Assembly: GCA_014237955.1 (NCBI GenBank)
Contig: JABABY010000123.1
Coordinates: 1 to 6,331 of the forward strand
Origin: Planctomycetota bacterium
Lineage (GTDB): Bacteria; Planctomycetota; Planctomycetia; Pirellulales; UBA7805
Length of the DNA stretch: 6,331 nt
Direction: 5' to 3'
Positions 1 to 6,055 of this stretch are shown here, in pieces. A program made the position numbers and the translations under genes. The notes below the pieces were generated by a model. That model was not told the DNA's origin. It made no database searches and saw nothing but the letters and a program-made list of their open reading frames with translations. Each line of letters opens with the position of its first letter. The first letter of the stretch is position 1.

Positions 1-183
1 AGCGGCGTATCCCAATTCGGCCAGTCGTTCACCGGCCCGCTGTGCGAATGCGTCGCAGCCAGCCCAGGCATGGCAGACGATCACAGTCGGCAGTGGAGTT
101 GGGGATCCTTGCGGATAGATGAGATGCCCCTCGAGTCGAACATCTCCGTGCTGCGTCGAAATGAGTTCTTTGCAAAGGCTCAT
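1..183 (-). CDS. Dienelactone hydrolase family protein, N-terminal 61 codons (runs off left edge)
   Basis: Reading the minus strand from the ATG at 183 gives an open frame to the window edge. It begins MSLCKELISTQHGDVRLEGH and contains the stretch TVIVCHAWAGCDAFAQRAG followed by ERLAELGYAA. A strand-like VIVCHAW segment, then a helix and an (L/E)AELGYAA segment, is typical of the first part of the alpha/beta-hydrolase fold in dienelactone hydrolase (DLH) proteins, where the HxW turn lies near the oxyanion hole. The catalytic Cys/Ser-Asp-His residues would lie beyond the edge and cannot be checked. The start is well supported: a perfect AGGAGG (plus-strand TCCTCC at 191-196) sits 7 nt upstream. 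Members hydrolyse carboxylic esters or lactones in the cytoplasm; the substrate here is unknown. It is divergent from the TVP38 gene. Confidence 0.8.
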   Translation of the reverse strand, partial: MSLCKELISTQHGDVRLEGHLIYPQGSPTPLPTVIVCHAWAGCDAFAQRAGERLAELGYAA

Positions 184-207
184 AAAAAATTCCTCCTTTT
201 CTGGTCG

Positions 208-235
208 ATTATCTATAGCCTACAGTTTCTGTCTA
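208..235 (-). promoter_or_regulatory. Candidate sigma-70-type promoter for the DLH gene
   Basis: On the minus strand TAGACA (plus 230-235) and GATAAT (plus 208-213) are separated by 16 bp. Each hexamer matches 5 of 6 bases of the TTGACA/TATAAT consensus. Transcription would start near 200 and give a very short leader ending in the AGGAGG site of the hydrolase gene. This is a consensus match by eye, and promoter rules in the presumed lineage may differ. Confidence 0.4.
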
Positions 236-282
236 GGGCGGCGCTGCATATCCAAGAGCGGAAGTTGCAGCAAAATGTTCCC

Positions 283-312
283 GTGACAATATCCCGTCCG
301 CGCGATTACAAT
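283..312 (+). promoter_or_regulatory. Candidate promoter for the TVP38-family gene
   Basis: GTGACA (283-288) and TACAAT (307-312), 18 bp apart, each match 5 of 6 bases of the -35/-10 consensus. The predicted transcript would begin near 319, about 60 nt before the chosen start at 382. That fits the short start chosen for the gene and argues against translation from further upstream. Confidence 0.35.
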
Positions 313-368
313 ACGACCTGGGTGTTGTTGCCCATTTTTAGAAATCGCGCAGCCTACCTGCACACGTT

Positions 369-373
369 GAGGG
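369..373 (+). promoter_or_regulatory. Ribosome binding site GAGGG deciding the TVP38 gene start
   Basis: GAGGG lies 8 nt before the ATG at 382. The frame stays open back to an ATG at 70, but that start would lie inside the DLH gene on the other strand and upstream of the candidate promoter. It would also add about 104 residues without family resemblance. This site makes 382 (or the adjacent ATG at 385) the preferred start. Confidence 0.55.
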
Positions 374-381
374 TTTTTGTG

Positions 382-1158
382 ATGATGCATGCTGAAAGTT
401 CATGGGTGACGGGGAAGGGCGAAGTGCCACAGCACATTGCATTTCGGGTCCGTCACCACTACGTCTACCTCTCGATGTATCTGATAGGCTTCGCGTTGCT
501 ACTGGTAGGGATTGCGTTGCTGGCCTATTACGTTGAGGACTCCACGACATCGATCGATCACTGGGTGAAGAGTATGGGGCGTTGGGCCCCCGTCATTTTT
601 ATCGTGGGGGCTGCCTTGTTATGTATTCTTTTCATGCCGCAGGCAATGACGGGAGTTGCCGGGGGTATGCTGTTCGGAATCGGCTGGGGATTGCTCTACG
701 TTGTGCTTTCCGAATTGCTTGCAGCCACGGTCAGTTTTTTCCTGGGGCGCCATTTCCTGCGCGGTTATGTGAAGGGGTTGCTCAGTAAACACCCACGGTT
801 GGGGATCTTTGATCGGGCCACGCCTGGAAGACGTTTTCGTTTGATGTTTTTAATGCGGCTTGCGCCCGCAAATTTTTCCCTTCTCAATTACATCTGTGCG
901 GTAAGCGGCGTCCGTTTTTGGAGATACCTATTGGCGGTAGTGGGGGTGTTGCCGGGTAATCTCTGCACCGTCTATGCCGGGGACGTTGCCAGACACATTG
1001 GCCGTCGGGTCAGCGGTCACGAGAGCTACCCGCTGATGCATTATGTGCTGATGGTTGGCGGTCTTGTTCTTGCTGTCTTTGTCGTCTTTTTCATTGCCCG
1101 TACGGCCTTAAGAATGGCAAAGGAAGATAGCCCACAAGCCGACTCCTGCGGAGCATGA
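382..1158 (+). CDS. TVP38/TMEM64 family (DedA-like, VTT domain) inner-membrane protein
   Basis: The 258-residue product from the ATG at 382 has the hallmarks of the VTT (SNARE-associated/DedA) domain. Hydrophobic segments lie at about residues 28-50, 69-84, 92-122, 182-200 and 217-240. Around residues 85-100 is FMPQAMTGVAGGMLFGIGWG, then FFLGRHFL (119-126). The diagnostic second half has FLMRLAPANFSLLNY (156-170), the GVRFW turn (176-180) and GVLPGN (188-193) before VYAG. The F(M/L)P...G..FG and R-x-x-P...NY...G...PG patterns define the family. The Arg/Pro-rich re-entrant segments are thought to act in lipid or undecaprenyl-phosphate transport, so a role as a membrane lipid transporter is family-based inference. 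The start is set by the GAGGG site at 369-373. The CPBP protease gene follows 52 bp downstream on the same strand, so co-transcription is possible. Confidence 0.85.
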   Translation: MMHAESSWVTGKGEVPQHIAFRVRHHYVYLSMYLIGFALLLVGIALLAYYVEDSTTSIDHWVKSMGRWAPVIFIVGAALLCILFMPQAMTGVAGGMLFGIGWGLLYVVLSELLAATVSFFLGRHFLRGYVKGLLSKHPRLGIFDRATPGRRFRLMFLMRLAPANFSLLNYICAVSGVRFWRYLLAVVGVLPGNLCTVYAGDVARHIGRRVSGHESYPLMHYVLMVGGLVLAVFVVFFIARTALRMAKEDSPQADSCGA

Positions 1159-1210
1159 GAGCGGTGATCCGGCGACGGTTGCTGTCCGTTTAACAAGAAA
1201 GAGTACCAGC

Positions 1211-2026
1211 GTGACCGAGATAGATCCGTTTGAATCTGCATCTGCGGGAGAAATTCCAGAAGCGCCTGGTGTGGTATTGGCCGAACTCGTACCGCCGCGG
1301 CCGTGGGGAGTCTTGGCGACGCTCGGATTGTCGCTCGCTACCGCCTTTGCGGTGACCATTGCCCAGATGGTCGGCGGCGTGCCGGTGATGCTTTATCGGA
1401 TGGGCAGTCTGCCTGCAGCACAAAGAGACGATATGGCCGCCCTTGCAGAGCATTTTACCTCCGATGGGCTGGTACTTTCGGTGAGTACTTTTATCAGTGG
1501 CCTCGTTGCGATCGGGCTGGTGGTCCTTTGGTCCCACCTCCGCCGCTGGCCGTGGCGGGAATATCTTGCCCTGCGGCGATGCTCTCTCAGAGTGGCGGTG
1601 CCAAGTTTTATCGGTTTGGCGGTCATTCTGGCCGTTTCTCACATCTCGCTCGGTGCTGCCGAGCAGCAGGGCACCGATTTTATGGTGAGAGTCTATCAGA
1701 GTGCGGGTTTTCTGCCACTACTTTACCTCGCCCTGATTGTCGTTGCGCCTGTCTGGGAAGAACTTTTCTTTCGTGGCTTCATGCATCGCGGTTTGGTTGC
1801 CGGCATGGGCGCTGCGCCTGCAATCATCATCTGTTCAACCTTTTGGGCGTTGATGCACGTGCAGTACAACATGGTGCTGATTTTCTGGATTTTTTTGATC
1901 GGTCTTTTTTTCGGTGCCGTGCGCGAACGAACCGGATCGACGAGTTTGGTCATTCTGCTCCATGCCATCATGAATCTGCTGGCGGTGGTGGAGACAGCCC
2001 TGTTTATAGAAGGTTCGGGAGGCTGA
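1211..2026 (+). CDS. CPBP family intramembrane glutamic metalloprotease (CAAX protease/Abi family)
   Basis: The 271-residue polytopic protein carries all three conserved motifs of the CPBP (Abi, Rce1-like) family. Motif 1 is EELFFRG with E183, E184 and R188. Motif 2 is FWALMH with H216. Motif 3 is HAIMN with H251 and N255. Hydrophobic segments lie near residues 33-60, 87-108, 128-147, 167-181, 202-214, 221-236 and 245-266. The first 30 residues are acidic and proline-rich, probably cytoplasmic. Relatives cleave prenylated or membrane-embedded substrates. In bacteria they serve in bacteriocin maturation or immunity, or have unknown roles; no bacteriocin gene is visible here. The start is a GTG at 1211 with only a weak purine-rich AAGAG upstream, and no better in-frame start precedes the conserved core. 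The stop is TGA at 2024-2026. The gene converges with tspO. Confidence 0.9.
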   Translation: MTEIDPFESASAGEIPEAPGVVLAELVPPRPWGVLATLGLSLATAFAVTIAQMVGGVPVMLYRMGSLPAAQRDDMAALAEHFTSDGLVLSVSTFISGLVAIGLVVLWSHLRRWPWREYLALRRCSLRVAVPSFIGLAVILAVSHISLGAAEQQGTDFMVRVYQSAGFLPLLYLALIVVAPVWEELFFRGFMHRGLVAGMGAAPAIIICSTFWALMHVQYNMVLIFWIFLIGLFFGAVRERTGSTSLVILLHAIMNLLAVVETALFIEGSGG

Positions 2027-2078
2027 TTCGCACGCGTGGTCAGGAGGGGCCGTTCTTCGCCCTCTACCGAAAAAAATC

Positions 2079-2594
2079 TTAGGTATTCATTTGCCAAATC
2101 GTTGCGTTAAGCACCGACGCAAAAGAAACCCAGAGGAAGTAGGGGATGAGCAAGGCAGCGGCCAGCCTCGAGAGAGGCCAAAAGGTGCGGATCGACATTA
2201 GGATTGCCAGCCATAGAAAAAGTATGTCGACAAAAGCCCAGCCCGGGCTGTGGATGCCGAAAAAAAGAATGCTCCAGAAACTATTGAGTGCCAACTGGCA
2301 CCCAAACCAGATTAGAGGTTTTTTCCCCGCTCTCCATCCTGCCTTTCGCCAAATCAGCCAGACTGCAACAGCCATCATCGCATAGAGTAGCGACCAAACC
2401 GGTCCGAACAACCAATCGGGTGGAGTCCACGTCGGTTTCTCGATATTTGCGTACCAAGTGGGAAGTTGCGGCATGGTCGCCAGGTTTCCCAAGAGCGCCG
2501 CCCCGTAGCAAACGATGACGGCTACCGCCAAACCCAAAATCTGTCGCGATGGCGAAGGCAAAGCCCGCATCTGTTCGAATGGGTTGCTGTTCAT
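2079..2594 (-). CDS. tspO: TspO/MBR family protein (tryptophan-rich sensory protein)
   Basis: The 171-residue product is a five-helix TspO/MBR (translocator/peripheral benzodiazepine receptor homologue) protein. Signature blocks are W47, KPTWTPPDWLFGPVW (53-67) with LLYAMMA after it, LNSFWSILFFG (103-113), P117, the A.VDI..LW block (120-128), PYFLWVSFA (151-159) and LN..I at 162-166. Length and Trp/Pro placement are normal for the family, plus an N-terminal extension of about 15 polar residues. TspO proteins bind tetrapyrroles and cholesterol-like ligands and influence porphyrin handling and stress responses in the membrane; the precise role here is unknown. The ATG at 2594 follows ACGAGG (CCTC on plus at 2600-2603) by 5 nt. 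It lies 50 bp downstream of the sulfotransferase stop on the same strand. A broken second copy of its 5' half lies at 3546-3679. Confidence 0.92.
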   Translation of the reverse strand: MNSNPFEQMRALPSPSRQILGLAVAVIVCYGAALLGNLATMPQLPTWYANIEKPTWTPPDWLFGPVWSLLYAMMAVAVWLIWRKAGWRAGKKPLIWFGCQLALNSFWSILFFGIHSPGWAFVDILFLWLAILMSIRTFWPLSRLAAALLIPYFLWVSFASVLNATIWQMNT

Positions 2595-2609
2595 GAAAAC
2601 CTCGTTGGG

Positions 2610-2626
2610 CCATTTGTTTTAAATGG
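2610..2626 (-). promoter_or_regulatory. Small hairpin in the tspO leader
   Basis: A perfect inverted repeat, CCATTT-loop-AAATGG with a 5-nt A-rich loop on the transcript, lies between the sulfotransferase stop and the tspO ribosome binding site. It ends about 6 nt before that site. It has no T-tract, so it is not a standard terminator. It could modulate translation or protect a processed end, but a 6-bp stem can arise by chance. Confidence 0.25.
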
Positions 2627-2644
2627 TCTCATCATATCGGCATC

Positions 2645-3337
2645 TTATTTTCCGATACTATCCACCCCATTAAATGCTTCTTTAAGAAATTGAAGATTTG
2701 CAGGGCGCACTCTAGAGGAGTAATAATCAGGCGTAACGTGCGCAGAGGTTTTTCGCACAGGAGTCCTCCGGCTATCTTTAAGATATTTAGAAAGGTTCTC
2801 GAGGAGATGTTTCAGCCTGTCGGCTGGAGACGCAACAAACTCAGCCAATTCGGTGATGACTTGGTTCGGGTTATGGAAAACTAAATCTTCATAACAAATA
2901 AACATTTTGTTTCCCTCAAACTGATTAAAGTAATTAATATTTTCCATCATTTGAGTCAAAGCAGGTTTTATGTGAGTTGTCAGACTATTTTGCTCTTCTT
3001 CGCGCCATGTCTCTTTCGACCAAAGAAAAGGGGTTTCTCCTATATGAGAAGCATAGGCTTCTACAGGATCTCTTAAAATAAATATCAAAGTATCCAACGG
3101 ATATTTTTCCGAATAAGAGACAATGTCTGTTGCAAAGTGATATTTAATGACTTCTGGCGAGGCTTTTTCTAAAGCATTGTTGTTTAATAATTTGACGCCC
3201 TCTCTTTGGTAAATAGGCGTATCCGGTTCGGAGCCAATAACCCCAAGGGTAGGCCTCTCCGTCAAATATTCTATGAGGTACCGCACTAAATGATTACCAC
3301 TTCTGGGGTACGACAATAAACCTACATGCGGTGCCAT
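2645..3337 (-). CDS. Sulfotransferase domain protein (PAPS-dependent type), AT-rich
   Basis: The 230-residue cytoplasmic-type protein has the two PAPS-binding elements of sulfotransferases. The 5'-phosphosulfate loop is SYPRSGNHLVRYLIE (residues 9-23), starting right at the N-terminus. The 3'-phosphate motif is LIFILRDPVEAYASHIGE (84-101), with R89 and S97 in the expected places. KYHF at 65-68 supplies the usual mid-region histidine, and ICYEDLVFHNP (147-157) matches the conserved Y-E-D-L block. Such enzymes move sulfate from PAPS to carbohydrate, lipid or peptide hydroxyls; the acceptor is unknown. The ATG at 3337 is backed by GAGG (CCTC on plus at 3346-3349) at 8-nt spacing. At 230 aa it is on the short side but has a complete core. 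Its base composition is strikingly AT-rich (one 60-base line, 2941-3000, counts 21 G+C) against flanking genes of clearly higher GC, which suggests recent acquisition. Confidence 0.87.
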   Translation of the reverse strand: MAPHVGLLSYPRSGNHLVRYLIEYLTERPTLGVIGSEPDTPIYQREGVKLLNNNALEKASPEVIKYHFATDIVSYSEKYPLDTLIFILRDPVEAYASHIGETPFLWSKETWREEEQNSLTTHIKPALTQMMENINYFNQFEGNKMFICYEDLVFHNPNQVITELAEFVASPADRLKHLLENLSKYLKDSRRTPVRKTSAHVTPDYYSSRVRPANLQFLKEAFNGVDSIGK

Positions 3338-3463
3338 TCAACAATCCTCGGTAAGAAATTCAACAACGAGTTCATGCATGGAGTCGTCTAGCTTGTTTTT
3401 CAACCACGATCCTCTCGATGCATTCCATTACGAATAAAGCTTAGCTGAAATAAATCTAATGTC

Positions 3464-3542
3464 GGCCATCTGAGCCCGCTCTCCGGCGTTCGCGCTGAGG
3501 CTGGTGTTGGACTGCGGGCTGCGCCGCTCGCGGAACGTGGCC
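3464..3542. repeat. GC-rich block bounded by inverted repeats, origin unknown
   Basis: This roughly 80-bp segment is sharply GC-rich compared with the AT-rich DNA on its left. It contains nested inverted repeats: GGCCA (3464-3468) with TGGCC (3538-3542), and AGCCCGC (3473-3479) with GCGGGCT (3514-3520). It ends 3 bp before the point where homology of the tspO remnant begins. It codes for nothing I recognise in any frame. It could be a REP/MITE-like structured element or the scar of another gene. Confidence 0.35.
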
Positions 3543-3545
3543 GGG

Positions 3546-3679
3546 CCAGAGACTATTGAGCGCCAACTAGCCTTCAAACCAGATTAGCAGTTTCCCCGCG
3601 CTCTCCCTACTGCCAAACTCACAATCTGCCGCGATGGCGAAGGTAAAGTCTGCATCTGTTCGAATGGTTTGCTGTTCAT
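3546..3679 (-). pseudogene. tspO: Decayed partial copy of tspO
   Basis: Two blocks match the intact tspO at 2079-2594. Bases 3607-3679 align without gaps to 2522-2594 (65 of 73 identical by my count) and encode MNSKPFEQMQTLPSPSRQIV against MNSNPFEQMRALPSPSRQIL. Bases 3546-3606 align to 2274-2335 with small gaps (36 of 42 identical over the ungapped part, 3546-3587). The 186 bp between the blocks (2336-2521, about codons 25-86, including the KPTWTPP region) is missing. Net loss of one nucleotide in the second block shifts the frame, and a TAA ends the reading frame after about 31 codons. Everything after about codon 107 is absent. The remnant cannot make a working protein. Homology stops at the ATG, so the upstream leader is unrelated to that of intact tspO. 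Confidence 0.88.
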
Positions 3680-3851
3680 ATTCCGTACTCTCTTTGGAAT
3701 GAGACGCCACCCATTATCTCCGTTAGGTTCATCGCCGCAATAGAAGTCATTTTTCGTTTATCGTGTGGGTGCTTAAAGGGGATATCGGTTTTTGTCAGAT
3801 CATGAATCTTCTCGCTCTGATCGAGATGGCTTTCGTGGTCGCCCAGATGCC

Positions 3852-5843
3852 TCACTGCTTGGCGATCCACTCCCGGAGTTCGGCCAGTTCCCGTTCAAAA
3901 CCCCCGGAGAGGATTGGAAAACGGCACCAGGTTTTGGGGTCCAGATTCTGGTCGTCCAAATGGAACGAGGGGGCGTAGCGTTCCCGTTTCCACTGATTGC
4001 GGGTCCAGAGTCGGAAGAAGCGTCCAACCCACTCCGCCAGTTGTGCCGCATCGTACTGGGGAAACTGAACCTGCATCAGGCGATAGACGTCCAGAGGCAT
4101 CTGCTTTGCCCCGATCGCCGCCCGCTCGATCGCGTCGAGCAATTCGTAGGGCATCAAATCGGCCTCGTCGGTCTGGCCGGAGGAGGGAGGGCGGAGTTCG
4201 GCAGTCGGCTGTTGTTCATTGACGAGCGCCAAGGCCGGTATCGGTCCCAATCCTGCGGGACCTTCTTTTTCCATCCAGAGGAGCCAAGTGCGGAGAAACG
4301 CCTTGTCGATGCCCGCAATCGGTGCAAGACCTCCACTCGTGTCACCGTCCATCGTGGCGTAACCGACTGCCGCCTCGCTCCGATTGCTCGTACTCAGAAG
4401 CAAAGCCCCGCGAAGATTGGCCAGCATCCAGATGCCCGGTGCCCGTACACGTGCCTGAATATTTTGCAGCGCAATATCGTCTTGTTGCCACGTGAGTTGT
4501 CGTCCGATCGCTGCGGCCACCATGTCGGTATAACCCTCTACCAGAGCATCAACATCAAACTCCAGATATTCCGCACCGAGTGCGAGGCTGAGAGTCTCTG
4601 CTGCCGCACGGGTCGTCTCTCCGCTGTTGCGCGTCGACTGGTAAACGCAAGTGAGAAGATGGGAGACAAACTGTTTTTCTTCTTCGCAATTGTCCAGGCT
4701 CACAATGTAGGCCAGCTTATTTTTAAAGCCCTCGCTTCCCAAATCGGCAATGCCCAGTCGCACCGCAAGCGAGATCAGGGTGGCCACACTCGAAGAATCG
4801 GCACCGCCGCTGAGTGAGACGATAAAACCTCGGGAACGACTTTTTCTCAGATAATCGAACAGGCCCAGGGCCACCGCGCGTGTACATTCCTCCTCTTTGA
4901 GTCGGGAAGATTTCTCCCATGTGTTTTCGATGTCATTGTTGCTTTCAGGAGCTGCCGGGGGAAAGGTAAAATCACAATCGACAACTCCGGTCGCGACTTG
5001 TGCTATGTCTGGCTGGTAGCTGCTCACTTGGGATCGCCGGCTGCGGGTATCATCGACATCAATGACCGCAGTCGTAAGCTCTACATCGGCAAATGAAAAT
5101 CGGCGTCCTTCGCTGAGCATTTTTCCACCACTGGCAATCAGGGCGCCACCATCGTAGATTGCCCGACCTGCTTCGTTCCCAAGCAGGTTGGCATACACGT
5201 AACTCACGCCAAACGCCCGCGAACCCTCGAGGACAAAGCGGCGGCGGATTTCCTGTTTGCCAAATGCAAAATGGCTGGCACTCGGATTGAGGAGAATATC
5301 TGCCCCAGCACTGGCCAAGTCGCGGCCGGGACGTTCCGCCACCCAGGCATCTTCACAGATTTCAAAACCGATCATGATCCCGCCGCAGTTGAAAACCAAA
5401 TCGCCCAATGGGTAGTGGCTCCCGTCAACAACCGTTTCCGCCTGAACTCCAGCCGGCCAGGGTTTGAACCAGCGGGGTTCGTAATGGATCCCCTCACCCG
5501 CCAGATTTTGCTTGGCTGCAAAACCAACAATGCGGCCATCCGCGATCAGACATGCGGTGTTGTAAAGGGTGCCGCTATGGGGCTGCGGCAATCCGATGCT
5601 GACAATCATCCCACCGGTCTGTGGGACAATGTCGCCGAGTATTGAGGCAGCCATCTCGTGCATATGGGAGCCGTGGAATGCATCCTCACAACCGTATCCG
5701 GTGATAGAGAGTTCGGGTAAACAGAGAATGGAGGCTCCCTGTTCGCGAGCGGACTCTATGGCCGTGAGGATATTCGCCGCATTTTCGTTCCAGGCCAGAG
5801 GTGTTTGATTGACCGCTGCAGCGGCGACTTTGATTAATTGCAT
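3852..5843 (-). CDS. nadE: Glutamine-dependent NAD+ synthetase (nitrilase-type glutaminase plus synthetase)
   Basis: The 663-residue two-domain cytoplasmic enzyme catalyses the last step of NAD+ synthesis: ATP-dependent amidation of nicotinate adenine dinucleotide with ammonia from glutamine. The N-terminal nitrilase-fold domain (about 1-290) shows the Glu-Lys-Cys triad: E44 in CLPELSITGYGCED, K111 in AAKQNLAGEG and C163 in FEICEDAW. The synthetase domain (about 315-640) has the PP-loop SLSGGADSSS (343-352). It also has QNIQARVRAPGIWMLAN (460-476), the LLSTSNRSEAAVGYATMDGD block (482-501) and GGLAPIAGIDK (504-514). PTAELRPP (547-553 and following) is another typical NadE segment. Length matches the fused glutamine-dependent NadE class, and all key residues are present. 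The ATG at 5843 has a close AAGGGA (plus 5846-5851), so initiation signals are weak. A candidate -10 TACAAT (plus 5919-5924) lacks a good -35. The gene is divergent from the Hsp70-type gene. Confidence 0.96.
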   Translation of the reverse strand: MQLIKVAAAAVNQTPLAWNENAANILTAIESAREQGASILCLPELSITGYGCEDAFHGSHMHEMAASILGDIVPQTGGMIVSIGLPQPHSGTLYNTACLIADGRIVGFAAKQNLAGEGIHYEPRWFKPWPAGVQAETVVDGSHYPLGDLVFNCGGIMIGFEICEDAWVAERPGRDLASAGADILLNPSASHFAFGKQEIRRRFVLEGSRAFGVSYVYANLLGNEAGRAIYDGGALIASGGKMLSEGRRFSFADVELTTAVIDVDDTRSRRSQVSSYQPDIAQVATGVVDCDFTFPPAAPESNNDIENTWEKSSRLKEEECTRAVALGLFDYLRKSRSRGFIVSLSGGADSSSVATLISLAVRLGIADLGSEGFKNKLAYIVSLDNCEEEKQFVSHLLTCVYQSTRNSGETTRAAAETLSLALGAEYLEFDVDALVEGYTDMVAAAIGRQLTWQQDDIALQNIQARVRAPGIWMLANLRGALLLSTSNRSEAAVGYATMDGDTSGGLAPIAGIDKAFLRTWLLWMEKEGPAGLGPIPALALVNEQQPTAELRPPSSGQTDEADLMPYELLDAIERAAIGAKQMPLDVYRLMQVQFPQYDAAQLAEWVGRFFRLWTRNQWKRERYAPSFHLDDQNLDPKTWCRFPILSGGFERELAELREWIAKQ

Positions 5844-5850
5844 ATTCCCT

Positions 5851-5878
5851 TGGGCCCGTCAAACTGGGCCCGTCACAC
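5851..5878. repeat. Two 14-bp tandem repeats in the nadE leader
   Basis: TGGGCCCGTCAAAC (5851-5864) is followed directly by TGGGCCCGTCACAC (5865-5878), differing at one position. Each unit has a GGGCCC palindrome, and a third GGGCCC lies at 5912-5917. The copies sit immediately upstream of the nadE start codon, downstream of the candidate -10. They may be a regulator-binding pair, an RNA element, or simply a small slippage duplication. Confidence 0.6.
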
Positions 5879-5948
5879 GTTTTGTCCCAGCGGTGATTGC
5901 ATCGTCTCCAGGGGCCCTATTGTAACGTGCTGTGGTGCTGAGAAGCCA

Positions 5949-5958
5949 GCGGTACCGC
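5949..5958. repeat. 10-bp perfect palindrome
   Basis: GCGGTACCGC is fully self-complementary and lies in the nadE/Hsp70-type intergenic region, upstream of the candidate nadE -10. It could be an operator half or chance. Confidence 0.3.
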
Positions 5959-5975
5959 CGATGGACTGCGGCGAA

Positions 5976-5991
5976 GTTTTCCAGAGAAAAC
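5976..5991. repeat. Perfect short hairpin
   Basis: GTTTTC and GAAAAC form a 6-bp stem around a CAGA loop. No T-tract follows, so a terminator is unlikely. It lies in the middle of the divergent promoter region and could be a protein-binding site. Confidence 0.3.
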
Positions 5992-6041
5992 GGTATCAGG
6001 AGAGCTGGTTTTCATGCGATTCGTTCGATCGCGGGTTGTTT

Positions 6042-6055
6042 GTTGCCGGGGCAAC
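6042..6055. repeat. 14-bp inverted repeat
   Basis: GTTGCC-GG-GGCAAC is a perfect inverted repeat with a 2-bp centre, the geometry of a dimeric-repressor operator. It lies about 160 bp upstream of the Hsp70-type start. It does not match the CIRCE consensus. Function is unknown. Confidence 0.3.

Larger units (their letters stand above)
3338..3851. other. About 500 bp without an intact gene between the sulfotransferase gene and nadE
   Basis: From 3338 to about 3460 the DNA is AT-rich like the sulfotransferase gene and presumably holds its leader and promoter. ATTCAACAA occurs twice (3336-3344 and 3358-3366), and I found no convincing -35/-10 pair. Bases 3464-3542 are abruptly GC-rich with inverted repeats. 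Bases 3546-3679 are a tspO remnant. Bases 3680-3851 contain no recognisable gene, nor a clear rho-independent terminator for nadE. A short inverted repeat, ATTCC/GGAAT, lies at 3680-3700. Confidence 0.7.

Noticed and set aside
70..381. N-terminal extension of the TVP38 gene starting at 70
   Set aside because: It would overlap the first 114 bases of the DLH gene, precede the candidate promoter at 283-312 and lack family similarity. The GAGGG site at 369-373 supports the start at 382.
1190..1642. 150-codon minus-strand frame opposite the CPBP gene
   Set aside because: It has the Arg/His/Pro-rich composition typical of antisense frames, no domain, and conflicts with a clear gene.
2044..2064. 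Possible bidirectional terminator between CPBP and tspO
   Set aside because: GAGGGGC/GCCCTC forms only a bulged 6-bp stem. The plus strand is followed by A residues rather than T, and on the minus strand the T-run precedes the stem.
1303..2082. 259-codon plus-strand frame overlapping the CPBP gene
   Set aside because: It is in another frame of the same strand, rich in Cys/Arg/Gly, with no domain. The overlapped frame has all three CPBP motifs.
3676..3870. 64-codon minus-strand frame overlapping the nadE 3' end and running into the tspO remnant
   Set aside because: It needs a GTG start inside nadE without a ribosome binding site, ends only by chance at the remnant ATG region, and resembles no family.
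3792..4817. 341-codon plus-strand open frame antisense to nadE
   Set aside because: It lies fully opposite a well-supported NadE with intact catalytic motifs, its product resembles no family and is of low complexity in charge pattern. It is a by-product of nadE codon use on the opposite strand.
5976..5991. Hairpin as a rho-independent terminator
   Set aside because: No T-tract follows on either strand, and both flanking genes start away from it, so there is no transcript to end here.
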